DNA of 64,000 nucleotides from Pseudomonadota bacterium (GCA_028873515.1 JAGWIG010000005.1:39731-103730); one strand, 5' to 3'. Numbered from the stretch's first letter, positions 19,622-30,008 are shown. The notes: generated by a model from the letters alone, not told the origin. Made by a program: numbers and translations.

Positions 19622-21991
19622 TTATTCTTCCCGCCGACTGACGGTAATTTCACCAAATGGGGCATGTAACGCCATCGTGGCATTAAGTGCCTGGGAAACC
19701 CTTACACATCGGGACGGGATTCCTTCATCAATCCCCACTACAAGTTGTGCCGAGCCATCCTTTTGTACCACTTCTGCAATATCACCTGCTTTCAGGGCGA
19801 GGGAACAAGCAGTGCTCTCATTCATCCAGATCTGGTTAGCTCTTCTGGCTTCCTGAGTCTTTTGCAGGGAGTCTGCGCGACGTACGATACAGTCACAGGC
19901 ATACATGGGTACATCACCGATACGGACCAGGCCTTCATTTTCACCTGCCCAGGCTATATCAACGGAACCTTTATTGCTGAAAAGCGCTTCCGGATGCCAC
20001 TCGCTACCAGAAATCTCATGACGAACACTTTCGCTCGACTCATATTCAAAACCATCAATTTCAAGGAGGTTTGCCAGCACCCGTATCACTTTCCATGCTG
20101 GACGGGTATCAGAGTATGGTTTAACTACCGCATTGAAAGCTTGCAGCTGTCCAGTCATGCTGATAAACGCACCAGACGTTTCAGAAAACGGAGAAACAGG
20201 CAAAACCACATCAGCCGGATCATTCTCTCCGGGAACATAGGGCGTCAATCTAATCACCATGTCTGCAGAAGCCAGCGCATGCATGGCTAAACCTGCATCA
20301 GCAAAATCCAGTCCTGGTTCGGCATGCAGCAGCACATAAGCCCGAAGATGGGCATCAAGCATGTTCACGGCATTCAGGCCAGTATTGACGGCAACGCCCA
20401 AAGGGCCATGATGGGGAGTTGCGCCGGCAACCTCGCATCCAACAGGATTGGCGCCAACTGGAAGGATACCAAGTATCGCACCACTTAAGATGGCGATTTC
20501 ATTTGCCAGGCTTCGCAGGGCTGAATACTCGGGATGAGTAATGGCCAAGGCTCCCAGAAAAATGGCCTGGGAGCTCCGCAGCGCAAGATTTTCGGCAATA
20601 GCCCATGCCTCCTTGCTGATCACCAATGATGCAACATGTTCCCTTATGCCCTCTGCAAGGGGCACTTTTCTGATTTCAGATAAGGCCTTTGTTACCTCAG
20701 CCAGGGTATGGACGAGACGATCCGGTGCCACGATGGCAGAGGCGGATACAGGCACAAGAAGATCCTCATCTACAGGGTTGACCTGCATCAATCTGCCACC
20801 TGCCTTGACCACGTCACGTATGCGATGGGCAAGCAAAGGCTGTTCGCGGCGTATGAGGCTTCCTACCAGAAGCACACCATCCAGTGAGGAGACCTTTTCA
20901 ACAGGCATACCCAGCCAGGAAACAGCCGAATCCGTATCCAGGTTAAAATCAGTCTGGCGCAATCTTGAGTCAATATTGGGAGTACCAAATCCCCGCATCA
21001 GTTTCTGGATAAGATAGGCTTCTTCAAGGGTAGACTGGGGAGAGATGAGGGCTCCTACTGATTTCGCACCATGTGTTTCCCGAATATCCTTCAATCCATG
21101 AACAACATAATCGAGTGCTTCAGGCCAATCTACAACCTGCCATTTTCCGTCCTGGCGTATCATCGGTGACTTCAGCCGTTCGTCACTATTTAATCCTTCA
21201 TAGCCAAAACGATCGCGATCGGAAAGCCAGCACTCGTTAATTGATTCATTTTCGCGAGGCAATACGCGCATTACATGATTCTGTTTGACATGCAAGGTCA
21301 AATTGGAGCCCAAGGCATCATGCGGGGAAATCCCCGGACGCCTGACCAGTTCCCAGGTACGGGCTGTATAACGAAAAGGCTTGCTGGTCAATGCCCCAAC
21401 CGGACACAGATCAACAATATTACCAGAGAGCTCGGAGCCAACAACCTTCTGGACATAAGTGCCAATCCTTGAGTGTTCGCCTCTCCCAGTCATGCCGAGT
21501 TCCATGATCCCGCTAATTTCCTCACCAAACCGGACACACCGGGTGCAATAGATGCAACGTGTCATATCAGTCGATATGAGCGGGCCCAGATTCTCGTCGG
21601 ACAAAACCCGCTTGGCTTCAATATACCGTGAGGCTGGCGCTCCATAACCCACAGCCAGATCCTGCAGCTCACATTCCCCCCCCTGATCACAAATTGGACA
21701 GTCAAGAGGGTGGTTAATGAGAAGAAATTCCATTACCCCCTGCTGTGCTTTAACAGCCATCGCGGACTGGGTAGTGATCTTCATGCCATCCAGTACCGGT
21801 GTAGCACAAGCGGGCAGAGGCTTTCTATTGTTCTCCACTTGGACAAGACACATGCGGCAGTTCGCCGCGACTGACAATTTCTTGTGATAGCAAAACCGCG
21901 GAATATAAATACCGAGCCTGTCGGCAGCATCGATGATGCTGCTGCCGTCTTCAACCTCCAGTTTTTTTCCGTTTATCTCAATATTAGCCAT
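19622..21991 (-). CDS. nuoG: NADH-quinone oxidoreductase subunit G
   Basis: NuoG is the large iron-sulfur subunit of complex I with a vestigial molybdopterin-oxidoreductase fold. From the ATG at 21991 it has 789 residues beginning MANIEINGKK. The open frame extends 20 residues further upstream, but that part is rich in Lys/Cys and shows no resemblance. Domains in order are a [2Fe-2S] plant-type ferredoxin, the His-Cys motif domain HPLDCPICDQGGECELQ, CTRCVRFGEEISG, and then the degenerate MopB domain. The C-terminal part is weakly conserved, as usual. nuoF lies 47 bases upstream. Confidence 0.96.
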   Translation of the reverse strand: MANIEINGKKLEVEDGSSIIDAADRLGIYIPRFCYHKKLSVAANCRMCLVQVENNRKPLPACATPVLDGMKITTQSAMAVKAQQGVMEFLLINHPLDCPICDQGGECELQDLAVGYGAPASRYIEAKRVLSDENLGPLISTDMTRCIYCTRCVRFGEEISGIMELGMTGRGEHSRIGTYVQKVVGSELSGNIVDLCPVGALTSKPFRYTARTWELVRRPGISPHDALGSNLTLHVKQNHVMRVLPRENESINECWLSDRDRFGYEGLNSDERLKSPMIRQDGKWQVVDWPEALDYVVHGLKDIRETHGAKSVGALISPQSTLEEAYLIQKLMRGFGTPNIDSRLRQTDFNLDTDSAVSWLGMPVEKVSSLDGVLLVGSLIRREQPLLAHRIRDVVKAGGRLMQVNPVDEDLLVPVSASAIVAPDRLVHTLAEVTKALSEIRKVPLAEGIREHVASLVISKEAWAIAENLALRSSQAIFLGALAITHPEYSALRSLANEIAILSGAILGILPVGANPVGCEVAGATPHHGPLGVAVNTGLNAVNMLDAHLRAYVLLHAEPGLDFADAGLAMHALASADMVIRLTPYVPGENDPADVVLPVSPFSETSGAFISMTGQLQAFNAVVKPYSDTRPAWKVIRVLANLLEIDGFEYESSESVRHEISGSEWHPEALFSNKGSVDIAWAGENEGLVRIGDVPMYACDCIVRRADSLQKTQEARRANQIWMNESTACSLALKAGDIAEVVQKDGSAQLVVGIDEGIPSRCVRVSQALNATMALHAPFGEITVSRREE

Positions 21992-22038
21992 AGTTTTTAC
22001 AGCGCAATGTGCGCATCCTTTCCTTGCCTTGCCTTGCT

Positions 22039-23310
22039 TCAGACCATACACTTTCCATGCGCAATATGGTATTCGAATTCGTCACGGAAATGCTTGATAA
22101 AACTGATGACTGGAGTTGCCGCCGCATCACCGAGTCCGCATATTGTACGGCCGCTGATGTTCTTGCCAACATCCACTAAAAGATCCAGATCTTCCTGCCG
22201 ACCTTGCCCATGCTCGATTCGATGCACTACCCGATATAACCAGCCAGTACCTTCACGGCAAGGCGTACACTGGCCACACGATTCCTCAAAATAAAAATAA
22301 GCAAGCCTTTCAAGTGCCCGCACCATGCATACCGTATCATCCATGATAATGACTGAGCCTGCACCAAGGCTGGATCCTGCCTTGGCAATGGAATCATAAT
22401 CCAGCGTACAGTCCATCATCACCTCTCCAGGCAAAACAGGCACAGATGAGCCGCCTGGAATGCACGCCTTGAACTTTCTTCCGTTTTTCATTCCTCCCGC
22501 CATTTCCAGCAGCTCGGAGAACGGAGTTCCCATGCGAACCTCATAGTTTCCTGGACGACTGACATGTCCAGAAACCGAAAAGATTTTGGTCCCGCCATTG
22601 TTCAGCTTACCCAGCTCAAGGAAAGCCCGGCCGCCATGACGCATAATCCAGGGAATACAGGCATAGGTCTCGGTATTATTGACATTGGTAGGTTTACCAT
22701 ACAGGCCAAAACTTGCAGAAAAGGGAGGTTTAAATCGAGGCTGACCTTTTTTCCCTTCAATGGATTCGATAAGGGCTGTTTCTTCTCCACAGATATAAGC
22801 ACCAAATCCCATATGATTATAAAGGTGGAATGAAAAACCACTACCCAATATGTCATCGCCCAGCAACCCTGCGTCATAAGCCTCCTGCAAGGCTTCTTCG
22901 CAACGATCGTAATCCTCTCGAATCTCCCCATGGATATAGTTATAACCTCGGCTGGCCCCCAAAGCATAACCGGATATCACCATACCTTCTATGAGCTGGT
23001 GGGGGTTATAGCGCAGAATATCCCGATCCTTGAATGTCCCCGGCTCACCCTCATCAGAGTTACAGACAACATATCTTTCTACAGGGAGAGTTCTCGGCAT
23101 AAAGCTCCACTTGAGGCCAGTAGGAAACCCGGCACCCCCGCGGCCCCTCAAGGCCGATTCCTTCACTTCAGAAATAATTTTTTCTTGAGGAATTTTTTCC
23201 GCAAGAATCTTGCGCAGCATCTCATACCCACCTGTACTTTCATACGTCTTGAGTGTCCAGGGTTTGTCAAGATGCAGCGAATGAAGAATAACCTCGTTTG
23301 CCATAATCAT
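22039..23310 (-). CDS. nuoF: NADH-quinone oxidoreductase subunit F
   Basis: NuoF binds NADH, FMN and cluster N3. The 423-residue protein has the FMN/NADH glycine motif [15 protein letters not shown], the [13 protein letters not shown] loop, and the cluster-binding [10 protein letters not shown] near the C-terminus. The first ATG (23310) overlaps the nuoE stop as TGATG; a second in-frame ATG two codons later, giving MANEV, may be the real start. Translation is probably coupled to nuoE either way. Confidence 0.97.
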   Translation of the reverse strand: MIMANEVILHSLHLDKPWTLKTYESTGGYEMLRKILAEKIPQEKIISEVKESALRGRGGAGFPTGLKWSFMPRTLPVERYVVCNSDEGEPGTFKDRDILRYNPHQLIEGMVISGYALGASRGYNYIHGEIREDYDRCEEALQEAYDAGLLGDDILGSGFSFHLYNHMGFGAYICGEETALIESIEGKKGQPRFKPPFSASFGLYGKPTNVNNTETYACIPWIMRHGGRAFLELGKLNNGGTKIFSVSGHVSRPGNYEVRMGTPFSELLEMAGGMKNGRKFKACIPGGSSVPVLPGEVMMDCTLDYDSIAKAGSSLGAGSVIIMDDTVCMVRALERLAYFYFEESCGQCTPCREGTGWLYRVVHRIEHGQGRQEDLDLLVDVGKNISGRTICGLGDAAATPVISFIKHFRDEFEYHIAHGKCMV

Positions 23311-23783
23311 CAGTCCAGTTGGGCGAGGAATTTATCCACCTCGTCCGGAGTCATGAGGGAGTGCATCTTACGATTGTTCACGATGAAACAGGGTGCGTCT
23401 CCACAGGCCCCGAAACACTCACCTTCCTTAAGGGTAAAACGTCCATCTGGCGTCGTTTCCCCGAAATTGATACCTAGCCGTTTTTTTAGATATTCGGCCG
23501 TTTCCATCGCTCCACCCAAAGAACAGGGAAGATTCGTACACAGCGTAATCTTGTATTTTCCAACCGGTTTGAGATCATACATGTTGTAAAAACTGGCAAC
23601 TTCATATACCGCAATAGTGGGCATGCCAAGATAAGCGGCCACATCATCCATATCAGGTGTGTCTATCCACCCCTTTTCTTCCTGGACAAAACGCAAGGCA
23701 GCCATCACTGCGGACTGTTGCTGATTAACCGGATATTTAGCAATTTCCCGATCAATTTGCTGTTTCAATTGCTCGCTCAACAT
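23310..23783 (-). CDS. nuoE: NADH-quinone oxidoreductase subunit E
   Basis: NuoE is the thioredoxin-fold [2Fe-2S] subunit (cluster N1a) of the NADH module, 157 residues. The four ligands appear in CTNLPC and in [10 protein letters not shown]. It overlaps the nuoD stop and the nuoF start by one base each, so nuoD-nuoE-nuoF are tightly coupled. Complete. Confidence 0.97.
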   Translation of the reverse strand: MLSEQLKQQIDREIAKYPVNQQQSAVMAALRFVQEEKGWIDTPDMDDVAAYLGMPTIAVYEVASFYNMYDLKPVGKYKITLCTNLPCSLGGAMETAEYLKKRLGINFGETTPDGRFTLKEGECFGACGDAPCFIVNNRKMHSLMTPDEVDKFLAQLD

Positions 23784-25036
23784 TATCGATCAATCTCCCC
23801 GAAAACGATGTCCTGCGTGCCGATGATAGCCACAACATCAGCAATCATGTGTCCCCGTGACATTTCATCAAGCGCGGCAAGATGTGCATAACCCGGTGCC
23901 CGAATTTTTAACCGGTAGGGCATATTCGCCCCATCAGAAACAAGATAAATTCCAAATTCCCCCTTTGGGTGTTCCACAGCAGCATAAGCTTCTCCTGCCG
24001 GAATATGGAAACCCTCGGTGAACAGTTTGAAGTGATGGATCAGTTCTTCCATGTTTTCCTTCAGTTCTACCCGGGTAGGTGCGGCGAATTTGTGATTGCC
24101 CGTAATTACAGGGCCAGGGTTTTTTCGCAGCCAGCCGATGCACTGACGGATAATCCGGTTGCTTTGCCGCATTTCTTCAATACGCACAAGATAACGGTCA
24201 TAGCAGTCACCATTAACTCCAACAGGAATATCGAAATCAAGATCAGCATATACTTCATAAGGTTGTTTCTTACGCAAATCCCACTCAACGCCTGAACCAC
24301 GTAACATCGGACCGGTAAACCCCAAGGCCTTGGCCCGTTCTGGAGTAACCACCCCAATTCCAACCGTCCGCTGCTTCCAGATCCTGTTATCGGTTAAAAG
24401 GGCTTCATATTCATCAACATAGACTGGAAAGCGTTGCGTGAAATCCTCAATGAAATCAAGCAGTGAACCTGAACGGTTTGCATTCATTCGCCTGATTGCG
24501 CCAGCATTATGAATTTTTGAGGCCGTATATTGCGGCATGGTGTCAGGCAAATCCCGGTAAACTCCTCCTGGACGGTAATATGCAGCATGCAGCCGTGCGC
24601 CAGATACGGATTCATACATATCCATCAGGTCTTCACGTTCACGGAAGCAGTAAAGAAAAACAGTCATGGCACCAATATCCAGACCGTGACTGCCCAGCCA
24701 TAACAAATGATTTAACAAACGGGTGATTTCATCAAACATGACCCGGATATACTGTGCCCTGACCGGCACCTCCAGTCCCAGCAGTTTCTCAATGGCCATG
24801 ACATATGCATGTTCATTGCTCATCATGGACACATAATCCAATCTATCCATATAGGGTACTGACTGAATATAGGTCTTATACTCTGCAAGTTTCTCCGTAG
24901 CCCGATGCAAAAGGCCTATGTGCGGATCAGCACGTTCAATGACCTCTCCATCAAGCTCGAGAACCAGGCGCAACACGCCATGTGCGGCTGGATGCTGGGG
25001 TCCAAAATTCATAGTGTAATTGCGTATTTCAGCCAC
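23783..25036 (-). CDS. nuoD: NADH-quinone oxidoreductase subunit D
   Basis: NuoD is the 49-kDa-type subunit lining the quinone site, related to NiFe-hydrogenase large subunits. The start is placed at a GTG (25036), giving 417 residues beginning [20 protein letters not shown]. This is the conserved N-terminus, and it overlaps the nuoC stop by 8 bases. The open frame reaches 25126, but the extra 30 residues are just nuoC read in another frame. The quinone-site residues in [13 protein letters not shown] and the C-terminal DIVFGEIDR are intact. nuoC and nuoD are separate genes, unlike the fused enterobacterial nuoCD. Confidence 0.95.
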   Translation of the reverse strand: MAEIRNYTMNFGPQHPAAHGVLRLVLELDGEVIERADPHIGLLHRATEKLAEYKTYIQSVPYMDRLDYVSMMSNEHAYVMAIEKLLGLEVPVRAQYIRVMFDEITRLLNHLLWLGSHGLDIGAMTVFLYCFREREDLMDMYESVSGARLHAAYYRPGGVYRDLPDTMPQYTASKIHNAGAIRRMNANRSGSLLDFIEDFTQRFPVYVDEYEALLTDNRIWKQRTVGIGVVTPERAKALGFTGPMLRGSGVEWDLRKKQPYEVYADLDFDIPVGVNGDCYDRYLVRIEEMRQSNRIIRQCIGWLRKNPGPVITGNHKFAAPTRVELKENMEELIHHFKLFTEGFHIPAGEAYAAVEHPKGEFGIYLVSDGANMPYRLKIRAPGYAHLAALDEMSRGHMIADVVAIIGTQDIVFGEIDR

Positions 25037-25616
25037 GGTATGTCTCCTCACGGATAACCCGTGGTACCAGTACCCGCTCTTCGATGGTAACAGGCTGATA
25101 AATGACTCTCCCCTGCTCAGGGTCATAACGCATTTCTACATTACCAGAAAGAGGGAAGTCCTTGCGAAAAGGATGGCCTACAAAGCCATAATCGGTCAGG
25201 ATGCGCCGTAGATCAGGATGTCCATCAAATAATATTCCGAAAAGATCAAAAGCTTCCCGTTCATACCAGTTAGCCGAAGGCCAGACCTCCACGACAGAAG
25301 GAATCACCGGAAAATCATCGTCCTGGGCAAAAGTACGCACCCGAAGCCGGATATTATGTGAAATGGAAAGAAGCTGCATGACCACTGCAAACCTGTTTCC
25401 TTCCCAACCTCCATCACCATAATCCTGATAATCCACGCCACACAAATCAATCATCTGCTCAAATCCCAGCACATCACGCAGAACATGAGCCACATCAATC
25501 CAGTCCGTCGCTTTCACAATCAATGTCAATTCACCAACATGAGCAATAAGTTCTGCAACCTTGTTGCCAAGAGTAGCCTCAAGACGTGCAGAAAGGGCAT
25601 CCGATGCAACATTCAT
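25029..25616 (-). CDS. nuoC: NADH-quinone oxidoreductase subunit C
   Basis: NuoC is the 30-kDa peripheral-arm subunit, 195 residues. The family signature [24 protein letters not shown]... is recognisable in the second half (the WYERE and DLFGI parts are the clearest), followed by [12 protein letters not shown]. The N-terminal 60 residues are more variable, as usual. It overlaps nuoD by 8 bases and follows nuoB by 14 bases. Confidence 0.96.
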   Translation of the reverse strand: MNVASDALSARLEATLGNKVAELIAHVGELTLIVKATDWIDVAHVLRDVLGFEQMIDLCGVDYQDYGDGGWEGNRFAVVMQLLSISHNIRLRVRTFAQDDDFPVIPSVVEVWPSANWYEREAFDLFGILFDGHPDLRRILTDYGFVGHPFRKDFPLSGNVEMRYDPEQGRVIYQPVTIEERVLVPRVIREETYRG

Positions 25617-25630
25617 CGTTCAAAAACTCC

Positions 25631-26107
25631 TTAGCGGGCAATAGTGTTCGTACGCTTTATCTTGTTTTGAAGCTGTATGATGCCGTATAGCAATGCCTCA
25701 GCAGTTGGAGGACAACCTGGAACATAGACATCGACAGGAACGATCCGGTCACAACCCCGCACAACAGAATACGAATAATGATAATAACCACCACCATTCG
25801 CACATGAACCCATCGAAATCACCCAGCGAGGTTCAGCCATCTGATCATAAACCTTGCGTAACGCAGGGGCCATCTTGTTGACGAGCGTGCCTGCGACTAT
25901 CATCACATCCGACTGACGTGGACTTGGTCTAAATACAATCCCGAAACGATCCAGATCATAGCGCGAGGCCCCTGCATGCATCATTTCAACAGCACAGCAG
26001 GCCAGCCCGAAGGTCATGGGCCACATTGATCCAGTCCGGGTCCAGTTAATAATTTTATCTGCAGTGGTAGTAATGAAACCTTTTTCTAAAACGCCTTCTA
26101 TTCCCAT
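25631..26107 (-). CDS. nuoB: NADH-quinone oxidoreductase subunit B
   Basis: NuoB carries cluster N2, the last iron-sulfur centre before quinone. The ATG at 26107 gives 158 residues starting [10 protein letters not shown] and overlaps the nuoA stop by 10 bases. The frame extends 7 codons further, but the family begins here. The adjacent-cysteine motif [14 protein letters not shown], the [21 protein letters not shown] segment and the [14 protein letters not shown] motif supply the four cluster ligands. Confidence 0.96.
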   Translation of the reverse strand: MGIEGVLEKGFITTTADKIINWTRTGSMWPMTFGLACCAVEMMHAGASRYDLDRFGIVFRPSPRQSDVMIVAGTLVNKMAPALRKVYDQMAEPRWVISMGSCANGGGYYHYSYSVVRGCDRIVPVDVYVPGCPPTAEALLYGIIQLQNKIKRTNTIAR

Positions 26108-26454
26108 TCTAGCGCCCCCTTCTTCCATTCATAAACAAATCCGACCACAAGAATGCCAAGAAACAGCATCATGGACAGGAATCCGAAAAGGCCGATTTTG
26201 CGTAACATCACAGCCCAGGGAAACAGGAAAGCAATTTCAAGATCAAACAGGATGAACAGGATGGCAACAAGATAGTAGCGCACATCAAACTTCATGCGCG
26301 CATCCTCAAAAGCCTCGAATCCGCATTCGTACGGGGATAGTTTTTCACTATCAGGCTTATTGGGAGCAATAAATTTACCAGCAAGTATCAGAACCGCACC
26401 GAGTCCAATACCGACTACAAGAAACATAAGAACAGGAAAATAGTTTCCTAGCAT
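26098..26454 (-). CDS. nuoA: NADH-quinone oxidoreductase subunit A
   Basis: NuoA is a small three-helix subunit at the junction of the two arms, 118 residues. The conserved loop [21 protein letters not shown]..., with the reactive cysteine, lies between TM1 and TM2. [12 protein letters not shown] follows at the start of TM2. It is the first complex I gene and lies 88 bases downstream of tRNA-Leu on the same strand. No clear promoter is seen in the gap, so read-through from tpiA-secG is possible. Confidence 0.96.
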   Translation of the reverse strand: MLGNYFPVLMFLVVGIGLGAVLILAGKFIAPNKPDSEKLSPYECGFEAFEDARMKFDVRYYLVAILFILFDLEIAFLFPWAVMLRKIGLFGFLSMMLFLGILVVGFVYEWKKGALEWE

Positions 26455-26542
26455 GATTTTTTTCCATTCCTTGAAGCAGAGATAAGCACCTGCACAACAG
26501 CCAGGTCATACCCTACCCATTTAAGGTCACGTCCTGCATGTA

Positions 26543-26627
26543 TGGTGCCGACGATGAGACTCGAACTCATACGGCTTTCGCCACCGCCCCCTCAAGACGG
26601 CGTGTCTACCAATTCCACCACGTCGGC
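26543..26627 (-). tRNA. tRNA-Leu (anticodon GAG)
   Basis: The minus strand folds into a class II (long variable arm) cloverleaf of 85 bases including an encoded CCA. The acceptor stem GCCGACG/CGTCGGC is perfect. The anticodon arm is CCGTC, loop TTGAGGG with GAG in the middle, then GGCGG. The T arm contains GTTCGAGTC. It resembles E. coli tRNA-Leu(GAG) throughout. Its position between secG and nuoA is the typical betaproteobacterial one, and it is probably processed from the same long transcript. Confidence 0.96.
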
Positions 26628-26694
26628 TACATCCTGCGGCAATTCATGCAATCAGCGCCACAGACAACAAACCATCATGCCACACAAAAACATC

Positions 26695-27075
26695 CTACTT
26701 GGGAATATCCTGGCTTGCCGGATTTGACCCTGGATTTCCCGAATTGTTCACTGCACCCGGAGCGCCAGTCGGAGGGGCACTTACCGGAATGTTCGGTATT
26801 ACTGCCTTGGATATGTTGGGGGCAATCTGTATGGCTTGCCGATGCTGATGGGCACTAATCCAGGCCAATGCAAGACTCACGGCAAAAAAAATTGCCGCCA
26901 GCACGGAAGTCGTCCGGCTCAGAAAATTTGCCGATCCTGCAGCACCAAATACGCTGCCTGAGGCACCGCTGCCAAAGGCTGCACCCATATCGGCACCCTT
27001 GCCATGCTGCAGCAGAATCAGCGCAATGACGGCTACCGCTACCAGCACATAAACTATCCAGAGCAATAATTCCAT
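26695..27075 (-). CDS. secG: Protein translocase subunit SecG
   Basis: SecG is the auxiliary subunit of the SecYEG translocon. The 126-residue protein has two membrane helices: about residues 4-22, and 52-72 after the glycine/alanine-rich GSGASGSVFGAAGSANFLSR loop, which is the family signature. The C-terminal third is a Pro/Gly/Ala/Asn-rich low-complexity tail, common and variable in SecG. It starts 9 bases after tpiA, and this pairing is conserved. Confidence 0.94.
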   Translation of the reverse strand: MELLLWIVYVLVAVAVIALILLQHGKGADMGAAFGSGASGSVFGAAGSANFLSRTTSVLAAIFFAVSLALAWISAHQHRQAIQIAPNISKAVIPNIPVSAPPTGAPGAVNNSGNPGSNPASQDIPK

Positions 27076-27084
27076 ATCACTTTT

Positions 27085-27816
27085 CTATCCGTTTGCTGCC
27101 CTGATGATGGCAGCAAACGCTTTCGCATTCAAAGAAGCCCCACCCACGAGCACACCATCCACATTCTCAATTGAAAACAGGGCTGGCGCGATTTCAGATC
27201 GCACACTGCCACCATATAAAAGCCTGCTATTTCCCACCCGGTTTCGCATCTTTGCAAGCATACTTGCCACATCCTCTGCGCTGGGCGTCTGGCCACTACC
27301 TATTGCCCAGATGGGTTCATATGCAAAACAGCAGCAATCAAGCCGATCAGCCAATTGCTCTGCAACAGCTTCGATTTGAGCTTCAATCGCCTTCCAGGCA
27401 CGCTCCTGCTTTCGGGCATGATCCGTTTCACCAACGCAGATGATGGGAACCATACCGGAATCCAGCACTGCTTCAGCTTTCCTGGCCACCAAAGCATCAT
27501 CTTCGCCCAATGAGGCACGCCGTTCGGAATGTCCAACAATAACCATTGAGCATCCTGTTTCCACCAGCATACGTGCCGAACATTCACCTGTATGCGCTCC
27601 ATCCTGATGGGAACTGACATCCTGGGCAGCCAAAAACAGGCCGCTACCTCTCAAAAGTCTGGCCACCTGATCAAGGTAGACCGCAGGCGGAGCAATCAGG
27701 ACATCACATCCGGATGGAGCAGGTTTCAATTCAAGAAAAAGATTCTGCAGGAGTAACTCGTTACTGGCAAATGAGCCATGCATTTTCCAGTTACCCACAA
27801 CAATCTTCTTTTTCAC
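27085..27816 (-). CDS. tpiA: Triosephosphate isomerase TpiA
   Basis: TpiA interconverts dihydroxyacetone phosphate and glyceraldehyde 3-phosphate in glycolysis/gluconeogenesis and, in autotrophs, the Calvin cycle. At 243 residues it is full length. Motifs are VGNWKMHG (substrate Asn and Lys), VGHSERR with the electrophilic His, AYEPIWAIGSG with the catalytic Glu and lid loop, and LYGGSV plus GVLVGGASL for phosphate binding. It heads the minus-strand unit tpiA-secG-tRNA-Leu-nuo and is divergent from the damaged pst locus. Confidence 0.97.
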   Translation of the reverse strand: MKKKIVVGNWKMHGSFASNELLLQNLFLELKPAPSGCDVLIAPPAVYLDQVARLLRGSGLFLAAQDVSSHQDGAHTGECSARMLVETGCSMVIVGHSERRASLGEDDALVARKAEAVLDSGMVPIICVGETDHARKQERAWKAIEAQIEAVAEQLADRLDCCCFAYEPIWAIGSGQTPSAEDVASMLAKMRNRVGNSRLLYGGSVRSEIAPALFSIENVDGVLVGGASLNAKAFAAIIRAANG

Positions 27817-28043
27817 TTTTTATTTTCGCCCACAAACTCCAAATTCTACCGGAGAAGCCGAGTACGGGTCAATCGCCACCAAATCCCACTCCTATAACCC
27901 GAAGCCCGCCTCCCTGTCCTTGTACCACAGTCGGGCTGGATTATATGCTGATTTCACTTGCACCGCCACATGAATCAGGTAATCCTCTAGCCTCATGTCA
28001 CAAATAATTCATGCTTTCAGAGCCTTAAATTTCATGCAGGGCG

Positions 28044-28073
28044 GTGCAAATTTTGCACGTGTTTGAATATAAT
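28044..28073 (+). promoter_or_regulatory. 15-bp perfect palindrome overlapping the -35 region of a TATAAT promoter before the pst remnant
   Basis: GTGCAAA-T-TTTGCAC (28044-28058) is a perfect dyad with a one-base centre. Ten bases further is a consensus -10, TATAAT (28068-28073). The base-counted -35 position (28045-28050) reads TGCAAA and lies inside the dyad, so a bound protein would control this promoter. The sequence is not a recognisable Pho box. The predicted transcript start falls about 40 bases before the ATG at 28121. Confidence 0.5.
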
Positions 28074-28120
28074 GTGAAGTCGTGCGCCTAAAGATGCGCC
28101 TTATTCAGTTAATAAGTTTT

Positions 28121-28460
28121 ATGACCAGACAAAATCCGGATGCACAGCTAAGACATCAGCGTCTTATTGATTTCGCCTTTCGCGAAACAACCCACTTTTT
28201 TGCATTTCTTGTCTTTGCTCTGCTGATAGGCATCATTCTTTCCCTTGTTTATGGTAGCTTACCAAGCCTCAAACAGTTTGGATTTCATTTTTTTATCTCT
28301 CCTGACCGGGATCCGGCCAGTAATAACTTCAGTGCAGTCGTTCCCATCATCGGCACACCAGTGACTTCCTGCATTGCCATGATTATCGGAATTCCCGTCA
28401 GTTTCGGTACTGCCCTCCTCCCGACTGAAATTTCTCCAGGCTGGTTAAAACGACCCCTAG
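28121..28460 (+). pseudogene. pstC: pstC remnant: N-terminal third of phosphate ABC transporter permease
   Basis: The frame from the ATG at 28121 (with possible upstream GTG 28082 and ATG 28094) encodes about 112 residues that look like the start of PstC. It has a first membrane helix (FAFLVFALLIGIILSLVYG), the periplasmic segment with FHFFISPDRDPASNNFSAVVP, and a second helix region ending GWLKRPLG. PstC is normally about 310 residues and continues IELLAAIPSIIYG; here homology stops at RPLG. The frame continues only into out-of-frame pstA sequence until a stop at 28585. About 190 C-terminal residues, including the EAA loop that contacts PstB, are missing. The gene cannot yield a working permease by itself. 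Confidence 0.82.
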
Positions 28461-29207
28461 GAATGGACACTCATCACACATGGTGTGCATATCCTAACCC
28501 CTTATACCCTCACCCGATCAAATCCTGCACCCGGGAATTCCGGCGCTCTGCTCAATGCAATTGCAGGCAGTCTCACCATGAGTAGCATAGCCACTTTGAT
28601 TGGCACTCCCATAGGTATCCTGACTGGCACCTACCTTGCCGAATTTGGCAAGCGCGGATGGCTCGCTCCCTCTACCCGTTTCATCAACGATATCCTTCTT
28701 AGCGCCCCATTCATTGTTATCGGTCTTTTTATCTATTCCAGCGTCGTGACACGAATGCACCATTTTTCTGGATGGGCAGGAGTACTTTCACTAACCATCA
28801 TCATTATTCCAGTAGTGATCCGAACGACAGAAAGCTTGCTCAATCTCGTACCAAGCAGCCTGCGTGAAGCTGCAGCAGCCCTGGCTGATCCACAATGGAA
28901 AATCACCGTCAAGATCATCTATAAAGCCTCTTCTGCAGGAATCATGACAGGCATTTTACTTGCCATTGCACGCATATCAGGCGAAACTGCACCCTTGCCA
29001 TTTACCGCACTAAACAACCAGTTTATGAGCCTTGACATGAACCAGCCCATTGCCAATCTTCCTGTCACCATTTTCCCGTTCGCCATGAGCCCCTATAATA
29101 GCTGGCAGGATCTCGCCTGGCAGGGTGCCCTCATCATTACTGCTGGCGTTCTCATCCTTAACATTCTTGCCCGTGTCATTTTCCGGCAAAAAGGTAGTCA
29201 TAACTAA
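28461..29207 (+). pseudogene. pstA: pstA remnant: phosphate permease lacking its N-terminus
   Basis: From about 28461 a different frame carries PstA. It begins at WTLITHGV, about 40 residues into a normal PstA, and runs through [30 protein letters not shown], the EAA loop [16 protein letters not shown] and the C-terminus. An intact start is absent; the only candidate is a GTG at 28485, which would give 240 residues without the first membrane helix. The junction with pstC at 28457-28464 changes frame, as a deletion of about 0.7 kb removing the pstC end and pstA start would (the size is inferred from family lengths). pstB follows two bases after the stop. It could still be translated in truncated form, but function is doubtful. 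Confidence 0.78.
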
Positions 29208-29208
29208 T

Positions 29209-29967
29209 ATGTCAAAACCCAAAATTACCATCCGAGACTTGAATTTCCATTACGGCAATTATCATGCCCTGAAGTCTATCTCTCTTGAAATCCCGGAAAA
29301 CAAGGTCACCGCTTTCATTGGCCCGTCAGGATGTGGAAAATCAACTCTCCTCCGAACCTTTAATCGCATGTATGCCCTGTATCCAAATCAAAAGGCAAAT
29401 GGCGAAATACTGCTCGACGGGAAAAACATCCTGGATAAATCGCAGGATCTCAACCGGTTACGTGCCAAGGTTGGCATGGTTTTTCAGAAACCGACACCTT
29501 TCCCGATGTCCATATATGACAATATTGCCTTCGGGGTCAAGCTTTATGAAAAGCTCAACCGACATGAAATGCACGATCGAGTTGAATGGGCTCTCACCAA
29601 GGCCGCTCTCTGGAACGAGGTCAAGGACAAACTGAAACAGTCGGGGATGTCCCTCTCAGGTGGGCAGCAGCAAAGGCTCTGCATCGCCAGAGCCATCGCA
29701 GTCCGACCCGAAGTCGTTCTTCTCGATGAACCCACATCTGCCCTTGATCCTATCTCGACCGCTCATATTGAAGAGCTGATCACCGACCTGAAAAACGATT
29801 ACACTATCGTTATCGTCACTCACAACATGCAGCAGGCAGCACGTGTGTCGGATTACACGGCTTATATATATCTTGGGGAACTCATCGAATTTGGTGATAC
29901 CGATACCCTGTTTACCACACCAAGGCAAAAAGCAACGGAAGATTATATTACCGGAAAGTTCGGATAA
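29209..29967 (+). CDS. pstB: Phosphate ABC transporter ATP-binding protein PstB
   Basis: PstB is the ATPase of the high-affinity phosphate importer PstSCAB. The 252 residues from the ATG at 29209 include Walker [10 protein letters not shown], the PstB-type Q loop [20 protein letters not shown], signature [16 protein letters not shown], Walker [14 protein letters not shown] and switch His in VTHNMQQA. It ends with the family's YITGKFG. All motifs are intact although the two permease genes just upstream are damaged. No pstS is upstream, and no phoU follows before the convergent dnaJ. Either the ATPase serves a second permease set or it is decaying more slowly. Confidence 0.95.
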   Translation: MSKPKITIRDLNFHYGNYHALKSISLEIPENKVTAFIGPSGCGKSTLLRTFNRMYALYPNQKANGEILLDGKNILDKSQDLNRLRAKVGMVFQKPTPFPMSIYDNIAFGVKLYEKLNRHEMHDRVEWALTKAALWNEVKDKLKQSGMSLSGGQQQRLCIARAIAVRPEVVLLDEPTSALDPISTAHIEELITDLKNDYTIVIVTHNMQQAARVSDYTAYIYLGELIEFGDTDTLFTTPRQKATEDYITGKFG

Positions 29968-29979
29968 TCTTTTTCCTCA

Positions 29980-30003
29980 AGGCGGGCCCGGGCTTACCCG
30001 CCT
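29980..30003. terminator. Hairpin between convergent pstB and dnaJ
   Basis: AGGCGGG (29980-29986) pairs with CCCGCCT (29997-30003) across a 10-base loop. The stem lies in the 41-base gap between the stop codons of pstB and dnaJ. There is no U-run in either direction, so it may be a weak bidirectional terminator or a 3' end stabiliser. Confidence 0.45.
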
Positions 30004-30008
30004 GAAGG

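Noticed and set aside
25037..25126. N-terminal extension of nuoD by 30 codons
   Set aside because: It reads nuoC in another frame, and the conserved NuoD start MAEIRNYT is at the GTG at 25036.
26538..26858. 106-codon plus-strand open frame over tRNA-Leu and the end of secG
   Set aside because: It is antisense to a clear tRNA and to secG and shows no family resemblance.
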